Origin: Dactylonectria macrodidyma
Taxonomy: Eukaryota > Ascomycota > Sordariomycetes > Hypocreales > Nectriaceae
Direction of reading: 5' to 3'
NCBI GenBank assembly: GCA_020744425.1
Contig: JAGMUV010000038.1
Span: forward strand, 372,001 to 436,000
DNA length: 64,000 bases
The translations under genes were made by a program, and so were the position numbers. The notes beneath the pieces are model-generated. The model was not told the DNA's origin, did not search any database, and was given only the letters and a program-made list of their open reading frames with translations. This document shows, piece after piece, positions 10,901 through 20,976 of this stretch (its first letter is position 1; each line of letters opens with the position of its first letter).

Positions 10901-12118
10901 AGCCCTGACAGTTGTCGTCCCGTCCGCCCTTTTCAGCCGGGGGATTTTGTCGCCGACCATGTCGCCACCAGGTTTAAGGTATTTGGCCGCTTGCCAGATA
11001 TTGGCCCCGTCTGCGAGGAAGTCCTCCCAGTGGGCCCTCTTCTGTTTTCTGATGGTGTCGTGGTACTCTTTGCCTGCTACCCTCGCTTTGCTTTCTAGGT
11101 TGTCCTGCCGATGGCCTGCGCGGCGCTGTGCCCTCGCCAGGTTCCTCCAGTACGTGTAGGCTTTCCGGAGTCGAGTGAGGTCTGTTGTCCACCATCTCTT
11201 TGCGTATGGTGATGGCTTCGCCTGAGGAACCAATGCGCGGATTGCACCGAGGACTGCCTCCATCAACCTGTCCGTCTGTGCCTGAACTCCGCCATCCCAC
11301 GGAAGGGGTGCTAGTTGGTCCTTTACCCTCTACTTGATCGCATTCCACGGTGCGTTCTTGAAGAGAAGTCTAGGACCAGCTGTCCTCTCCGGCGTTGTGA
11401 GGTCAAACCCTGTCCGGATTGCCCTATGGTCCGACCCGTGTTCGGTTGGGTGTATGCCGCAGTGAACCATCTCTTCGGCCAGTTCGGACGACGCGAGCAT
11501 CAGGTCGATCGTGCTCTCCGCACTACCCCTCTCCCAGGTCTTTGTTCCTCTGGGGAGGAGACTGAGGAGGCCATGCTCATCCATAAGGTCGATGATTGGA
11601 TCTGCCTCCCCTTGGCGTCTGCCCGTCACCTCGTCACCTCCCCATAGTTGGTCGTGGCGGTTGAAGTCGCCTGCCAAGATCACGTCCGTTCTTTTCCCTG
11701 TGCTGTTGCGGAAACCCGTTATCGCCCTGTGCAGTTGCACCGTTGCCGTGCGTAGAGCATTCTCATTATTCCCTTCCACATACACCGATACCACCAGAAC
11801 GTCCCGGTCGGGTAGTCGTATTATTGCTCCCGTCAGGTCGGCTGACGGTATCGGCACCTGCTCCGCCTCTAGATCCCTGCGGATCCAGAGCATGCTGCGG
11901 ATCGGCCATCGCATCTCGTGTTTCTTCGTCGGTATCAATCTCGTCCAGTTTCTGTGGTTGTTCGGTGCTGTCACCACCTTACCGTCCATGTTCAATGCGT
12001 ATGGTTCGGCTACTGCCAGTACCGCGTAGTCCCGCAAGTCTCCGTCGTTCATCATGCTCAATTGCACCGCATCCCTCTTCCCCACGTTAAGCTGGAGGAT
12101 CTGGAGGTTAGTGCACAT
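7988..12118 (-). pseudogene. LINE 1 ORF2: endonuclease / reverse transcriptase, broken
   Basis: Starting at MCTNLQILQLNVGKRDAV (12118), the apurinic-type endonuclease domain shows LAGDFNRHDQLWGG, ESTIDLMLA and EHGSDHRAI. A TAG at 11330-11332 follows NAIK, after which the same frame resumes. A solo LTR (10547-10910) interrupts the linker before the reverse transcriptase. The RT part (10441 downward) is open, with KAWRPISLLSTLGKVLEAVV, FDIKGAYNGV, LPQAGLPQGSPLSPVLF and the active-site box FVDDYSAW. An RNase H-like domain follows, lacking the usual acidic residues. The C-terminus carries a Cys/His finger (CDCGRAVETMEHFLFRC). ORF2 begins within the end of ORF1, as in LINE 2. Confidence 0.9.
10547..10910. 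mobile_element. Solo LTR inserted in LINE 1
   Basis: The 364-bp insertion begins TGTCAGAGG and ends CCCTGACA, with inverted TGTCAG/CTGACA tips. It is flanked by GTTGT on both sides (10542-10546 and 10911-10915), a 5-bp duplication. Removing it restores the LINE reading between the endonuclease and RT parts. It carries a TATA-like GGATATAAGG. No internal retrotransposon sequence remains, so it is the product of recombination between LTRs. Confidence 0.85.
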
Positions 12119-13590
12119 TGCCGTCGTGTAGTTGTCGTACTCGGCCGTTGCGACTGAGCGATTCGTGTGGCCCTCTGCAGAGAACGCACTTCGGCTCGAT
12201 CGCCTGGCACTGTGTGTGGCGGTGTCCCGTTTCCGCACATTTGCCGCATCCCTGGGGTCTGTTGCAGGTGAAGGCTTTGTGACCAAGCTCCCAGCAGTTG
12301 TAGCATTGGACCGGGCCTTGGCGTCGCTCGAAAACGTTGGTGCTGGCCGACTCCCCAGCGAGGTGGAAGTATCTCTCTTCCAGCAAGCGTTGCGCATCGC
12401 TCACCTTCGTAACGTAGATCACCATCGAGCCGTAGGATTTCCCATTCTCCTTGTCGCTGAGCCAGTGCATCTTGGCAATCATCACTCCGTTCTCCTTTCC
12501 CAGCGCCTCCGCTGTGCCTGGCAGCACGTTGCCAGCTGAGTCCAGGACCGCTGCCCTGTTTGCGCCGTCAACTTTGACCGGATACAGCTGGTCCCTGAGG
12601 ACTCTTGCGCCCTGGACTGCTGTCTTCTCTGCCGCTTCCTTGACGAGCTTCATCTCCGACTCGTCTCGGCAGATCACCTTAATACGGTCTGCGTTCTTTG
12701 CGTTCCTCACCACCGCTGCACACCTCCAGTCCTGTTGGCCCTCCTTCTTTCGCATCTCCTCCTCAATGGCCTGTCGAATTCCTCCCACTTGCGCTTTGCC
12801 CTTCTCCTCCTCGTTGACACGCGATGTGTCGATAGTGCAGAAGAGAGTATCGGTAAGCGTGGACGGTGCTGTTTGTATCGACGAGGGCGTTTGAACGTTG
12901 CTTGGCTGGCTTGATGGCGGGGTACGGGCTACGTCTGCAAATGATGGGTGCGGGCACGTCTGGGCGCTGTTGGCCTGAATACTTCTGGCCATCGCGTCTA
13001 GTTGCTCTCGCAACTGCTTTGTTTCTTCTGCCGCTTGTTCCCTCACCTGCCTGAGCTGTTCAATCAGCTGCTCGCGCATCTGTTTCATCTCACGTGCTGT
13101 CTGTTCCTGCATGCTTCTTCTCCTCGGCATTTTTCCGGTCGTCAGCCGCCTCTGCCCTGACCGTTCGTACCTCCTGCTGGAGTTGTCGGATCATCTCCAG
13201 CTGCTCGCTAATCACCTTTGTCGCTTTCTGCTGGTTCTCCACCAAAGCATCCCAGAGTCTCTCCAGCATCTGTTTCTGCTTGCTCATGAGATGGCTCGAC
13301 GTTTCCTGGAGCATCGTCTGGAGCGTCGTCTGGAGCATCATCTGCATTAACGATGAATCGCTGCGGGCCGCGCCATCCATGGCCTGCAATCCCTCGCCCG
13401 CATTGTCCCAGTCGTTGTCGCCTGCTGCCACTTGCCTTGTGCCGGCATTCTTCGATGTTCCGGCCTGGCTTGAGGCTACTTGCCAAAATTTTTGGGCTTT
13501 CGCGGTTGGTTTCACGGATCTCGACGAGCGACGCGTCGCAATCACCGAATCCCCACCCGCAACCATGATCTCCTCGGCGGTCGCGTCCAT
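12108..13590 (-). pseudogene. LINE 1 ORF1 (gag-like), frameshifted
   Basis: RNA-binding protein of the LINE particle. The N-terminal part (13590-13090, MDATAEEIMVAGGDSV) and the remainder (13130-12108) are in different frames, so a frameshift lies near 13090-13130. Visible parts are a coiled-coil-rich Gln/Glu segment, the conserved block ARVLRDQLYPVKVDGANRAA, and three zinc knuckles near the C-terminus (CYNCWELGHKAFTC, CGKCAETGHRHTQC and CVLCRGPHES). The protein otherwise aligns along its length with LINE 2 ORF1. Confidence 0.85.
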
Positions 13591-13639
13591 CTCCCGGTGC
13601 CACGCTCACGGCAGCGCCAACCCGTTCTTTCGCCTAGAA

Positions 13640-13861
13640 GAGTGTAAAGAGTGTAAAGAGTGTAAAGAGTGTAAAGAGTGTAAAGAGTGTAAAGAGTGTA
13701 AAGAGTGTAAAGAGTGTAAAGAGTGTAAAGAGTGTAAAGAGTGTAAAGAGTGTAAAGAGTGTAAAGAGTGTAAAGAGTGTAAAGAGTGTAAAGAGTGTAA
13801 AGAGTGTAAAGAGTGTAAAGAGTGTAAAGAGTGTAAAGAGTGTAAAGAGTGTAAAGAGTGT
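13640..13861. repeat. Perfect 9-bp minisatellite, 24 copies
   Basis: GAGTGTAAA is repeated 24 times without a visible mismatch, plus a partial copy. It lies 50 bp upstream of the LINE 1 ORF1 start and about 25 bp from the 3' end of LINE 2. Because the unit is three codons long and has no stop, it creates spurious ORFs on both strands. Confidence 0.95.
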
Positions 13862-14149
13862 CTGACCAACGGGTATGTCACTGGAAGATAGGTAGGTAGG
13901 TTTTTATTCGCCCGGGGGGGACACCCCCCAGAGGGCCTTGCACTAAGCTGTTTCCGTTTCGTACAGAGCTTGCATAATCACCCGAAGCCCAAGAATTTTC
14001 ACTTTGAATGACTGATCCAATCTGGTGTGTATGCCATGACAGGCCTGCTTGAAGGCCAATTTCTCCAAGTGTTCAGCATCCTATCCTCAGCAGCTGAAGC
14101 ACGGTCTGCCAAAATGAGACTGTATGTTAGTAGGATTCGATCTGAATAG

Positions 14150-17100
14150 TTAGTGTGTCTGAGGCGTCTTATTCATGTCAAGCCTCCCTGTTGCAATGGC
14201 GAATTTGATCGTCGCCCGTACTGCCTGCATGTTTGGCGCCCATTTGTCACCGTCAGATGCTGACTTTCCTCCCAAGAAGAACGAGAGGTTTCCCATCTTT
14301 GTTCGTGAGCATTTCAGCATGCCTTCCCGTTGCATTGTCCACTTTGTGCATCTGAATAGAAAATGTTGAACTGTCTCGGATGCTTGGCCACATTCGCACG
14401 TGTCCGATTCCACTGCATCGATCTTGTGCAGAAAGCTGTTTAGTCTTGCCACTCCGGTGCGGAGCTGGACCAACACATCCGCCTCCTTCCTTGTCAGCAG
14501 GTCATATAGGGCACGGGTATGCTTGCCAGGCAGTGCCGTATCTATCTGCTTCGAGTATTTCCCGACCCTTTCTGGTAGTGTTCTTATTTGCCGCTGCTTG
14601 GTTATCGCTAGTCTTATCCTCGTAGACCTTGCTTGATATGGTGGCACATCTGGTCTGCATTCTCTTTCGGTGGCCTTCCGGGCTGCTGCTTTTGCTTTTG
14701 GTCCCAATGCGAAGTCTTCTTCCCCGGCTGGAACCCACATCATCCGGAGAGAGTTGCCCTCGTCTTCAAGACGCTTGACATGGTCGTAGATATGCCGAAT
14801 GGTCCGTTGGCCAGACTGTTGTCGCGGCCGCCGTATGGCTTCCAGGGCGGAGCGGCTGCTTGTCATGACGGTTAGGTTCCGTCGACACAGTCCATATGGC
14901 ATGCATCTCAGGGCCACCTCTATAGCGCCCAGCTCGGCGATGTATGGGTTCAGCTCCTCCCTTGACCCGAGAGTAATGGAGTAGCTGGCCACTACCTCGT
15001 CGGCATTGTTTATGGCCGTGTCTCGGACGACACCTCCCATGCCTACCATGCCTCCTCTCTGCGAGGAGCTGGTGGCAATGACTATGCCATCCACCCTCTT
15101 TGGCGCTTCCGCCGTTCTCTCCCGATTGGGGTCGCACGACACCAGGATGCGGTTTCTCCATGGCGGTAACGCGTACTCCTGAATGATCTCCATTCGTTCA
15201 GTGGCTGTCTCCCCTTGAACCTGAGCAATCCTCTGCATCGGCGACATGAATCGGCGGCACGCTTTCACTTTCAGTGTCGCCAACGGGTGTGTCCTGGGAA
15301 GGGTCCGGAGGTTGATCCAAAACCTTGTTGCTGCCTGCGCATGCCGTTCTTGCACCGGTTGGATGCTAGCTTCGGCCTCTGCCACCGCTGTCGCCACGGT
15401 CTGGAAAGCTCCCGTGATCGCCTGTGCTCCGACCATCTGTGCTTTGTCCAACCAAGCTGCTTCTCTGACGCCGCACGAGTGCGTCCACACGCTGGACGCA
15501 TAATCCATGGTGGGAGCTACTGTTGCTACGAACAGCTGTCTCGCCGTCCGCGGTGACTGCATCTTCAGTCTTCTCAGACACATGGCGGCCGAGAGCCCCT
15601 TTGCTGCAGCTCTAGCTATGTGTTCCTTGTACCGTAGTTTCGCGTCCATGTCCACTCCGAGGATCTTGGCGCTCGCCTTCGGCTTGACTACTTTTCCTTT
15701 GATTATGAACGGTATGTCGCTGGTACGCGCGGCGTTTCGTGTGAAATGCACGATGGCCGTTTTGTCTCCTTCGAACGTCGCGCCGCTCCGTCTTTCCCAG
15801 TCCAGTGCTTCATCTATAATTGACTGGATGCCTGCTCGGTTCTCCTCTGCTGTTGGTCCCACCACCCAGGCCGAGTAGTCGTCCACGAATGCCATCGAAC
15901 CGCCTCTCGCGTTGATTCTTCTCTGCACCAAGTCTGCATTGAAGAACAGGAACAACACCGGCGACAGCGGTGATCCTTGCGGGAGACCTGCCTGCGGCAA
16001 CTCCCGTAGTTGTGACGTGTGCCCATTCACCATCACGGTGGCCGTTCGCCCAGAGCAGAAGGCGTCAATCCATCTCACCAGCCCTCCAGCTATGCCCCTC
16101 GCCTTCAGCCTCTCCAGTAGTCGCTCCTTGAACACTCCGTTGTAAGCACCTTTGACGTCGAAACTGATCAGACTGAGCACCCTGCAGGCCCTCCATGCCT
16201 TATAGATCTGCTCCTGCAGCAGTATCAGAGCCTGTTCGGCTGACCTTCGCTTCCTTGCCCCAAAGTGGTTTGCGGGTAGCAGTCCATAGCTCTCCACTGC
16301 ATAGGATATCCGCTCTGCAACGACTGCCTCGAGTATCTTGCCCAGTGTTGACAGCAGCGATATAGGTCTCCAGGCCTTAGCCATTGTGTAGTCCCCTTTG
16401 TCTGCCTTCTTCAGCGGGATGAGCTTCGCAGTTCTCCATTGGTGGGGTACCACACCATCCCTGAGGGATGTGTCGAAGAGGTGAAAGACACGGTATCTAA
16501 CCACGGGCCAAAGCTGCTTCCACACCATTGCTGGCAGACCATCCTCTCCAGGCGCTTTCCAAGGTTTCGCTGCTAGCACTTTTTCTTCAACTTCCTCCAT
16601 GGTAAGGTCTGGCATGTGCACTTCCCTCCGTTGCGGTCGGTCACCTTCATCTCCAATCCTGGCCGGCAACGGCGGGAAGAACGTACTGAACAGCTCCTCT
16701 GCCTGCTCCACCCTATCTTCCGTGGTAGAGCCGTCTTGTCTCTTCAAAGGCGGTACCCTGTCGTCCATGATGTCCTTTCCAGGTTTCAAGTACTTGGCTG
16801 CCTTCCATATGTTGACATCTTCTGCCAAGAACTCGTCCCAGTGCAGCTTCTTCTGTTTCCGGATGGCATCATGGTACTCCTTGGATGCTTCCTTGGCCCG
16901 TCTTTCCAGGTCGGGCCTTGCCTGACCTGCTCGCCGCTGTGCTCTGGCCTGATTTCGCCAGAACGTATACACCCGCCGAAGTCTTGTCAAATCCTTCGTC
17001 CACCAGCGCTTCGCGTACGGTACTGGTTGTGCTCGGGGCGTCAGCTCATGGATCGCGTCGAGGACGACCCTCATTAACTGGTCGGTCTGCTCCTGCACGC

Positions 17101-17929
17101 CAACAGTCCAGGGAAGCTCTCGGAGATTGTCCTCCACCCTGGTTCTAATTGTTGTCCATGGTGCGTTCTTGAACAACAGTCTTTCCGTGACGATCCGTTC
17201 AGGCATCGCGGCATCGAACGTCGTTTGGATCGCCCGGTGGTCCGATCCGTGTTCTGTTGGGTGTATGGAACACGTCACCATTTCGTCTGCCACCTCCGCC
17301 GTCGCCAGCACCAGGTCGATTGTGCTTTCCTTGTCGGGGCCTTGCCATGTCTTCGTGCCCCTCGGGAGGAGGCTGCAAAGACCGTGTTCATTCATGAGGT
17401 CGATGATCGGCTCGGCCTCGCCTTGCCTTGCCAAAGACACGTCGTCTCCTCCCCATAGCCAGTCATGTTGATTAAAATCTCCGGCAAGTATGGCGTCCAC
17501 CACCATCCCTGTCCTACCTTTGAGGTCAAGGATCATCTGGTGCAGGGTGAGGCATGTACTTCGAAGCGTCTGGGGCTCGCCTCCCGGCACGTACACCGAC
17601 ACGACCAACACTATTCGGTCCGGAAGTCGTATGATTGCTGCTGTCAAGTCCGGGGACTGTATTGGTACTTGTTCGGCCTCCAGGTCCCTATTCACCCACA
17701 ACATGCTCCGGATTGGCCATTTGCTGTCTCTCCAAATTGTGGGGACCATTTTGATCCATTTGGGGTGTCCCATGGGGACTGTGAGTAGTTCGCCGTCGAT
17801 TTTCCGTGCCTGTGGTTCTTGGATCGCAATAACTGCAAAGTCTTGGAGTTGCTTGTCGTTCATTAGGCTTTCATGTACCGTATCCTGTTTTCTTACATTC
17901 AGTTGCATTACCCGAAACACCCTACTCAT
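14150..17929 (-). CDS. LINE 2 ORF2: endonuclease, reverse transcriptase, RNase H-like
   Basis: 1259 residues from MSRVFRVMQLNVRKQDTV. The frame is open upstream to 18241, but the homology of LINE 1 and the overlap with ORF1 support this start. Residues 1-230 form the endonuclease/exonuclease/phosphatase domain (QLNVRKQ, LAGDFNQHDWLWGGD, STIDLVLA, EHGSDHRAI) that nicks target DNA. Residues of about 380-700 form the reverse transcriptase, with AWRPISLLSTLGKILEAVVA, FDVKGAYNG, QAGLPQGSPLSPVLFLFFNA and catalytic AFVDDYSAW. The RNase H-like region keeps AELGAIEVAL but reads ATSSS and TSSRSAL where active enzymes have TDGS and SDSQ. It ends in a CECGQASETVQHFLFRC finger. The ATG overlaps the last 8 nt of ORF1 (ATGAGTAG), suggesting coupled translation. 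Confidence 0.93.
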   Translation of the reverse strand: MSRVFRVMQLNVRKQDTVHESLMNDKQLQDFAVIAIQEPQARKIDGELLTVPMGHPKWIKMVPTIWRDSKWPIRSMLWVNRDLEAEQVPIQSPDLTAAIIRLPDRIVLVVSVYVPGGEPQTLRSTCLTLHQMILDLKGRTGMVVDAILAGDFNQHDWLWGGDDVSLARQGEAEPIIDLMNEHGLCSLLPRGTKTWQGPDKESTIDLVLATAEVADEMVTCSIHPTEHGSDHRAIQTTFDAAMPERIVTERLLFKNAPWTTIRTRVEDNLRELPWTVGVQEQTDQLMRVVLDAIHELTPRAQPVPYAKRWWTKDLTRLRRVYTFWRNQARAQRRAGQARPDLERRAKEASKEYHDAIRKQKKLHWDEFLAEDVNIWKAAKYLKPGKDIMDDRVPPLKRQDGSTTEDRVEQAEELFSTFFPPLPARIGDEGDRPQRREVHMPDLTMEEVEEKVLAAKPWKAPGEDGLPAMVWKQLWPVVRYRVFHLFDTSLRDGVVPHQWRTAKLIPLKKADKGDYTMAKAWRPISLLSTLGKILEAVVAERISYAVESYGLLPANHFGARKRRSAEQALILLQEQIYKAWRACRVLSLISFDVKGAYNGVFKERLLERLKARGIAGGLVRWIDAFCSGRTATVMVNGHTSQLRELPQAGLPQGSPLSPVLFLFFNADLVQRRINARGGSMAFVDDYSAWVVGPTAEENRAGIQSIIDEALDWERRSGATFEGDKTAIVHFTRNAARTSDIPFIIKGKVVKPKASAKILGVDMDAKLRYKEHIARAAAKGLSAAMCLRRLKMQSPRTARQLFVATVAPTMDYASSVWTHSCGVREAAWLDKAQMVGAQAITGAFQTVATAVAEAEASIQPVQERHAQAATRFWINLRTLPRTHPLATLKVKACRRFMSPMQRIAQVQGETATERMEIIQEYALPPWRNRILVSCDPNRERTAEAPKRVDGIVIATSSSQRGGMVGMGGVVRDTAINNADEVVASYSITLGSREELNPYIAELGAIEVALRCMPYGLCRRNLTVMTSSRSALEAIRRPRQQSGQRTIRHIYDHVKRLEDEGNSLRMMWVPAGEEDFALGPKAKAAARKATERECRPDVPPYQARSTRIRLAITKQRQIRTLPERVGKYSKQIDTALPGKHTRALYDLLTRKEADVLVQLRTGVARLNSFLHKIDAVESDTCECGQASETVQHFLFRCTKWTMQREGMLKCSRTKMGNLSFFLGGKSASDGDKWAPNMQAVRATIKFAIATGRLDMNKTPQTH

Positions 17930-19232
17930 GGCGGGTAGGATAGAGTTTCGGACAGCTTCTGCTGAACGACTCGTGCGGTCCACCACAAGGCACACACTTG
18001 GGTACCTGCGTCTGGCACTCGCTATGGTGATGGCCTTCAGCGGCGCATCTCGCACATACCCGATTCTTGCTGCACGAGAAGGCCTTGTGACCAAGCTCCT
18101 GGCAGTTATAGCACTGTATCGGACCTGTTCTCCGCTCAAATGCGCTGGTATATGCCGATTCACCAGCTGCAAGGAAGTAGTGCTCCTGCAAGAGTCTCCT
18201 GGCATCGCTGTTCTTGGTGAGGTATACCACCATGGATCCATATGCCTTTGTGTTGTCCTTTCGACTCAACCAAACCATCTTGGCAATTTGGACTTCATTC
18301 TCTTGGCCCAAAGCGTCCATCGCTCCAGGAAGGACCTTGCCTTCCTGGTCGAGGACGGCAGCACGGTTGATGTTGTCAACTTTGACTGGGTACAGTTGGT
18401 CTCGGAGCACTCTCGCACCTGGAGCCTTCTTGGCTTCAATAATGGTTTTGATCCTCTTCAGTTCTTCCTCGTTCCTACCAATCACCCTCAGGCGGTTGGT
18501 ATTTCGCCCATCTCTGGTCACTGCAACACATCGCCAACTGGGCTGGTTGCTAGACGTTCGCATTTCCTGTTCAACGGTCCTGCGTAGCACTGCAGGCGTA
18601 GCATCTCCAATATGATCTTCGGGCACCCTAGATGTGTCTACAGTGCAGAACACCGGTTCTGGAGTTGCCGGACGGGCCGAAGATGGATATTGGGTGGGAG
18701 TACTGATAGGTGTTATTCTGGCCACGTCTGCATATGTCCGACCCGGCGGTCGTGGTGTCTGACCCTTGTTCAGTGCATCCAGCTGTAGTCGGGTCTGCTC
18801 CAGCTCGCCGCAAACCTGGGTAAGCTGCTCTCGGACTTGTGATAATTCTTGTGCCATCTGGGCCGTGGTTCTGGTGACTTCCTCAGCCATGCGGTCGCTA
18901 AGTTTGGTAAACTCGAGCTGAAACTCTGCCTTCATTGTTTCCATCCTCTTATTGAAATCTTGTTCCAGGAGTCGCTTCAGGCCCTGGACAGCCTCAGTCA
19001 TGTTGCCAGCTGCCTTAGGCGTGGCTCTTTTCTTAGTTCGCGTGTGACTCAGAGCTCCCTCGCTGCTCTCCTCCTCCTGCCATTCCATATCGCCTTTTTG
19101 CTGCTCGCATTCCAATGCCCTCGTCGTTCTGGTCCTTTTTCGCAGGGGACGATGATATCCCCCGCCCGGAACATCGGGTTCGCCTTCCATGACGACAATC
19201 ACGTCTGATGCGGGGTTCGCAACACCAGACAT
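17922..19232 (-). CDS. LINE 2 ORF1: gag-like zinc-knuckle protein
   Basis: 436 residues from MSGVANPASDVIVVMEGEPD. RNA-chaperone-like partner of ORF2 in the retrotransposition particle. The N-terminus is basic and low in complexity (RPLRKRTRTTRA). A long Glu/Gln-rich coiled coil covers about residues 75-155. The central domain contains CTVDTSRVPEDHIGD and ARVLRDQLYPVKVDNINRAA. Near the C-terminus are zinc knuckles CYNCQELGHKAFSC, CARCAAEGHHHSEC and a CVPCGGPHESFSRSC module. It is the first cistron; its stop TAG lies inside the ORF2 start. Confidence 0.9.
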   Translation of the reverse strand: MSGVANPASDVIVVMEGEPDVPGGGYHRPLRKRTRTTRALECEQQKGDMEWQEEESSEGALSHTRTKKRATPKAAGNMTEAVQGLKRLLEQDFNKRMETMKAEFQLEFTKLSDRMAEEVTRTTAQMAQELSQVREQLTQVCGELEQTRLQLDALNKGQTPRPPGRTYADVARITPISTPTQYPSSARPATPEPVFCTVDTSRVPEDHIGDATPAVLRRTVEQEMRTSSNQPSWRCVAVTRDGRNTNRLRVIGRNEEELKRIKTIIEAKKAPGARVLRDQLYPVKVDNINRAAVLDQEGKVLPGAMDALGQENEVQIAKMVWLSRKDNTKAYGSMVVYLTKNSDARRLLQEHYFLAAGESAYTSAFERRTGPIQCYNCQELGHKAFSCSKNRVCARCAAEGHHHSECQTQVPKCVPCGGPHESFSRSCPKLYPTRHE

Positions 19233-19564
19233 CCGCCAAGGCCTGAATCTCCGCCAAGCGGCCACCGGGTATTTCAAAAGTTATAAAGAAGATAAATAAT
19301 GAGATTTCCCCGTCACTGGGATTAACTGCGGCGTTAATTACCTCAGCATGACAGAACGTTGACGTATTGGTGAGGTCAACGATGTCCTAACCAACCCTAT
19401 TGTTCGCCACATATTGGAATCGCCACTACAAAATCAATGTTAACAGCAACCAGGTCAATACCGGTAAGAAAATGGAAGGCAAATTATTCAAAGCTTTCTC
19501 AAAGCTGAGCTTCATCCATCGAGTTTCTCGGCTTCACGTGAAAGCGTGACCACCGCCATCTGCG

Positions 19565-20976
19565 ATGAGTTCTACTGTCGAACTACTTCGGGCCAATGTC
19601 ACGCCCTTCTCTTCTATTCAAGAAAATGGCAATGCCATAGCACGATACTTTGACAGCTTTGGCGACTGTAAAATTCTCCTCCTCGGTGACGCCTCTCACG
19701 GCACATCTGAATTCTACGCCGCCCGAGCAGAAATCACCAAGTACATGATTGAGCACCATGGCTTCAACATTGTCGCCGTTGAGGCCGATTGGCCAGATGC
19801 AGAGACTGTGGATCGATACGTTAGGTGCCGACCTGGCGTACATTTAGCCCCCATTGAGCCCGTGGGTGAAGCCGAGAAGAATGGCCGAGAGCCTGCTTTT
19901 GTACGCTTTCCGACGTGGATGTGGCGAAACATGGAGGTTCGTAATTTTGTGGAGTGGCTGCGCAAGTATAACAAAGACCGCGGAGATGAGTGGACAGGGT
20001 TTTACGGATTGGATTTATACTCGATGTCTACATCGATGAGAGAAGTGATTCGGTATTTAGAAAAAATCGATGAAGACGCCGCCGATATCGCACGTGAGCG
20101 ATATGGAAAACTCATCCCATGGGCGGATGACCCACACGAATATGGACTTGAGACACTCATGACGGGATTTAAGGGTTATGAAGAGGAGGTCATTGCCATG
20201 TTGAAGGACTTGCTGAGTAAACGACTCGAATACTCGTCGGCGCTTTGGAACGGCACGGAGTTTCACAGCGGGGAGCAGAATGCAAGGGTTGTTGCTGGTG
20301 AGCTTGGGTGGGTGGGTGAAACTGAGCTTATACTGATGGTGACACAGATGCCGAAAAATACTATCGAGCAATGTACTACGGCGGCAATGAGTCGTGGAAC
20401 CTCCGAGACACGCACATGTTTGAAACGCTCGTTCGCATCCTAAAGCATCGCGGCAACTCGTCCAAGGCCATCGTGTGGGCGCACAACAGTCATGTTGGAG
20501 ATGCTCGAGCGACAAGCATGGGATGGTCTCGAGATGAGCTCAACATAGGACATTTATGCAAAGAGACGTACGGGAACAGGGCGCTCAATATCGGCTGCGG
20601 TACGAACACGGGAACTTTAGCGGCTGCGAAACGGTGGGATTCTGATATGAGTGTCATGAAGCTCAAACCCGGCCTGCCAAATAGCTATGAGGGGTTGATG
20701 CACGCAACTGGTATTAAGAACTTTATGCTCGATCTCCGAAAGAGCAAATGCGACGAGCGATTGCGACAGCTACTATGTAACAGGAGGCTGGAGAGGTCTA
20801 TCGGCGTGATTTACAGGCCTGATACGGAGAGGCAGTCCCATTATTCCTCGGCGGTACTGCCGGAGCAGTTTGATGGGTATATCTGGTTCGATGAGTCGAG
20901 ACACGTGGGAACGTTGGAGGTTCATCAGCCACCGGAGGCGTTGGGGAAGCATGAGACGTGGCCATTTGGACTTTAA
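19565..20976 (+). CDS. Erythromycin esterase family protein
   Basis: Exons 19565-20297 and 20348-20976 join in frame across a 50-nt GTGAGC...CACAG intron to give 453 residues. The family is a hydrolase fold named after bacterial macrolide esterases; the substrate of fungal members is not established and I do not infer one. Family signatures are LLGDASHGTSEFYAARAEIT at residues 39-58 (with the active-site-region Glu/His pattern partly as Asp-Ala-Ser-His), VAVEADWPDAETVDRYVR at 76-93, and IVWAHNSHVGDARATSMGW in exon 2. The usual LGEASHG reads LGDASHG here. Length is typical. The gene is flanked by LINE 2 upstream and a LINE scrap downstream but is itself undamaged. Confidence 0.9.

Larger units (their letters stand above)
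7684..13620 (-). mobile_element. Degenerate Tad1-like LINE (LINE 1)
   Basis: Non-LTR retrotransposon on the minus strand, with ORF1 (gag-like) at 13590-12108 and ORF2 (endonuclease, reverse transcriptase, RNase H-like) at 12118-7988. The 3' end is a (TAC)n tail at about 7684-7694, preceded by TCCCGGGCGTAATAAATC. The same tail occurs on the fragments at 30027 and 56409. Frameshifts, an in-frame stop and an inserted solo LTR show that it is dead. The 5' boundary is uncertain and may include the minisatellite at 13640-13861. Confidence 0.88.
13885..19311 (-). mobile_element. Apparently intact Tad1-like LINE (LINE 2)
   Basis: Full-length non-LTR retrotransposon on the minus strand: 5' UTR, ORF1 (19232-17922), ORF2 (17929-14150), a 3' UTR of about 260 bp and a terminal (TACC)n tail at about 13889-13900. 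GTCACTGG at 13877-13884 and 19312-19319 is a plausible target-site duplication. Both ORFs are open without stops or frameshifts, unlike LINE 1. The 3' UTR shares a block (from CAGGCCTGCTTGAA to GCTGAAGCA) with LINE 1 and with the fragment at 56.4 kb. Confidence 0.88.

Noticed and set aside
13640..13861. CRISPR-like or telomere-like array
   Set aside because: The unit is 9 bp with no spacers, and it is not the fungal telomere repeat TTAGGG.
13094..13891. 265-codon plus-strand ORF with a long Lys-Glu-Cys repeat
   Set aside because: It is the translation of the 9-bp minisatellite joined to sequence antisense to LINE ORF1; the same array gives a Leu-His-Ser repeat on the other strand.
8025..19208. 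Many plus-strand ORFs of 60-365 codons across the LINEs
   Set aside because: They are antisense to well-supported LINE genes and show no domains.
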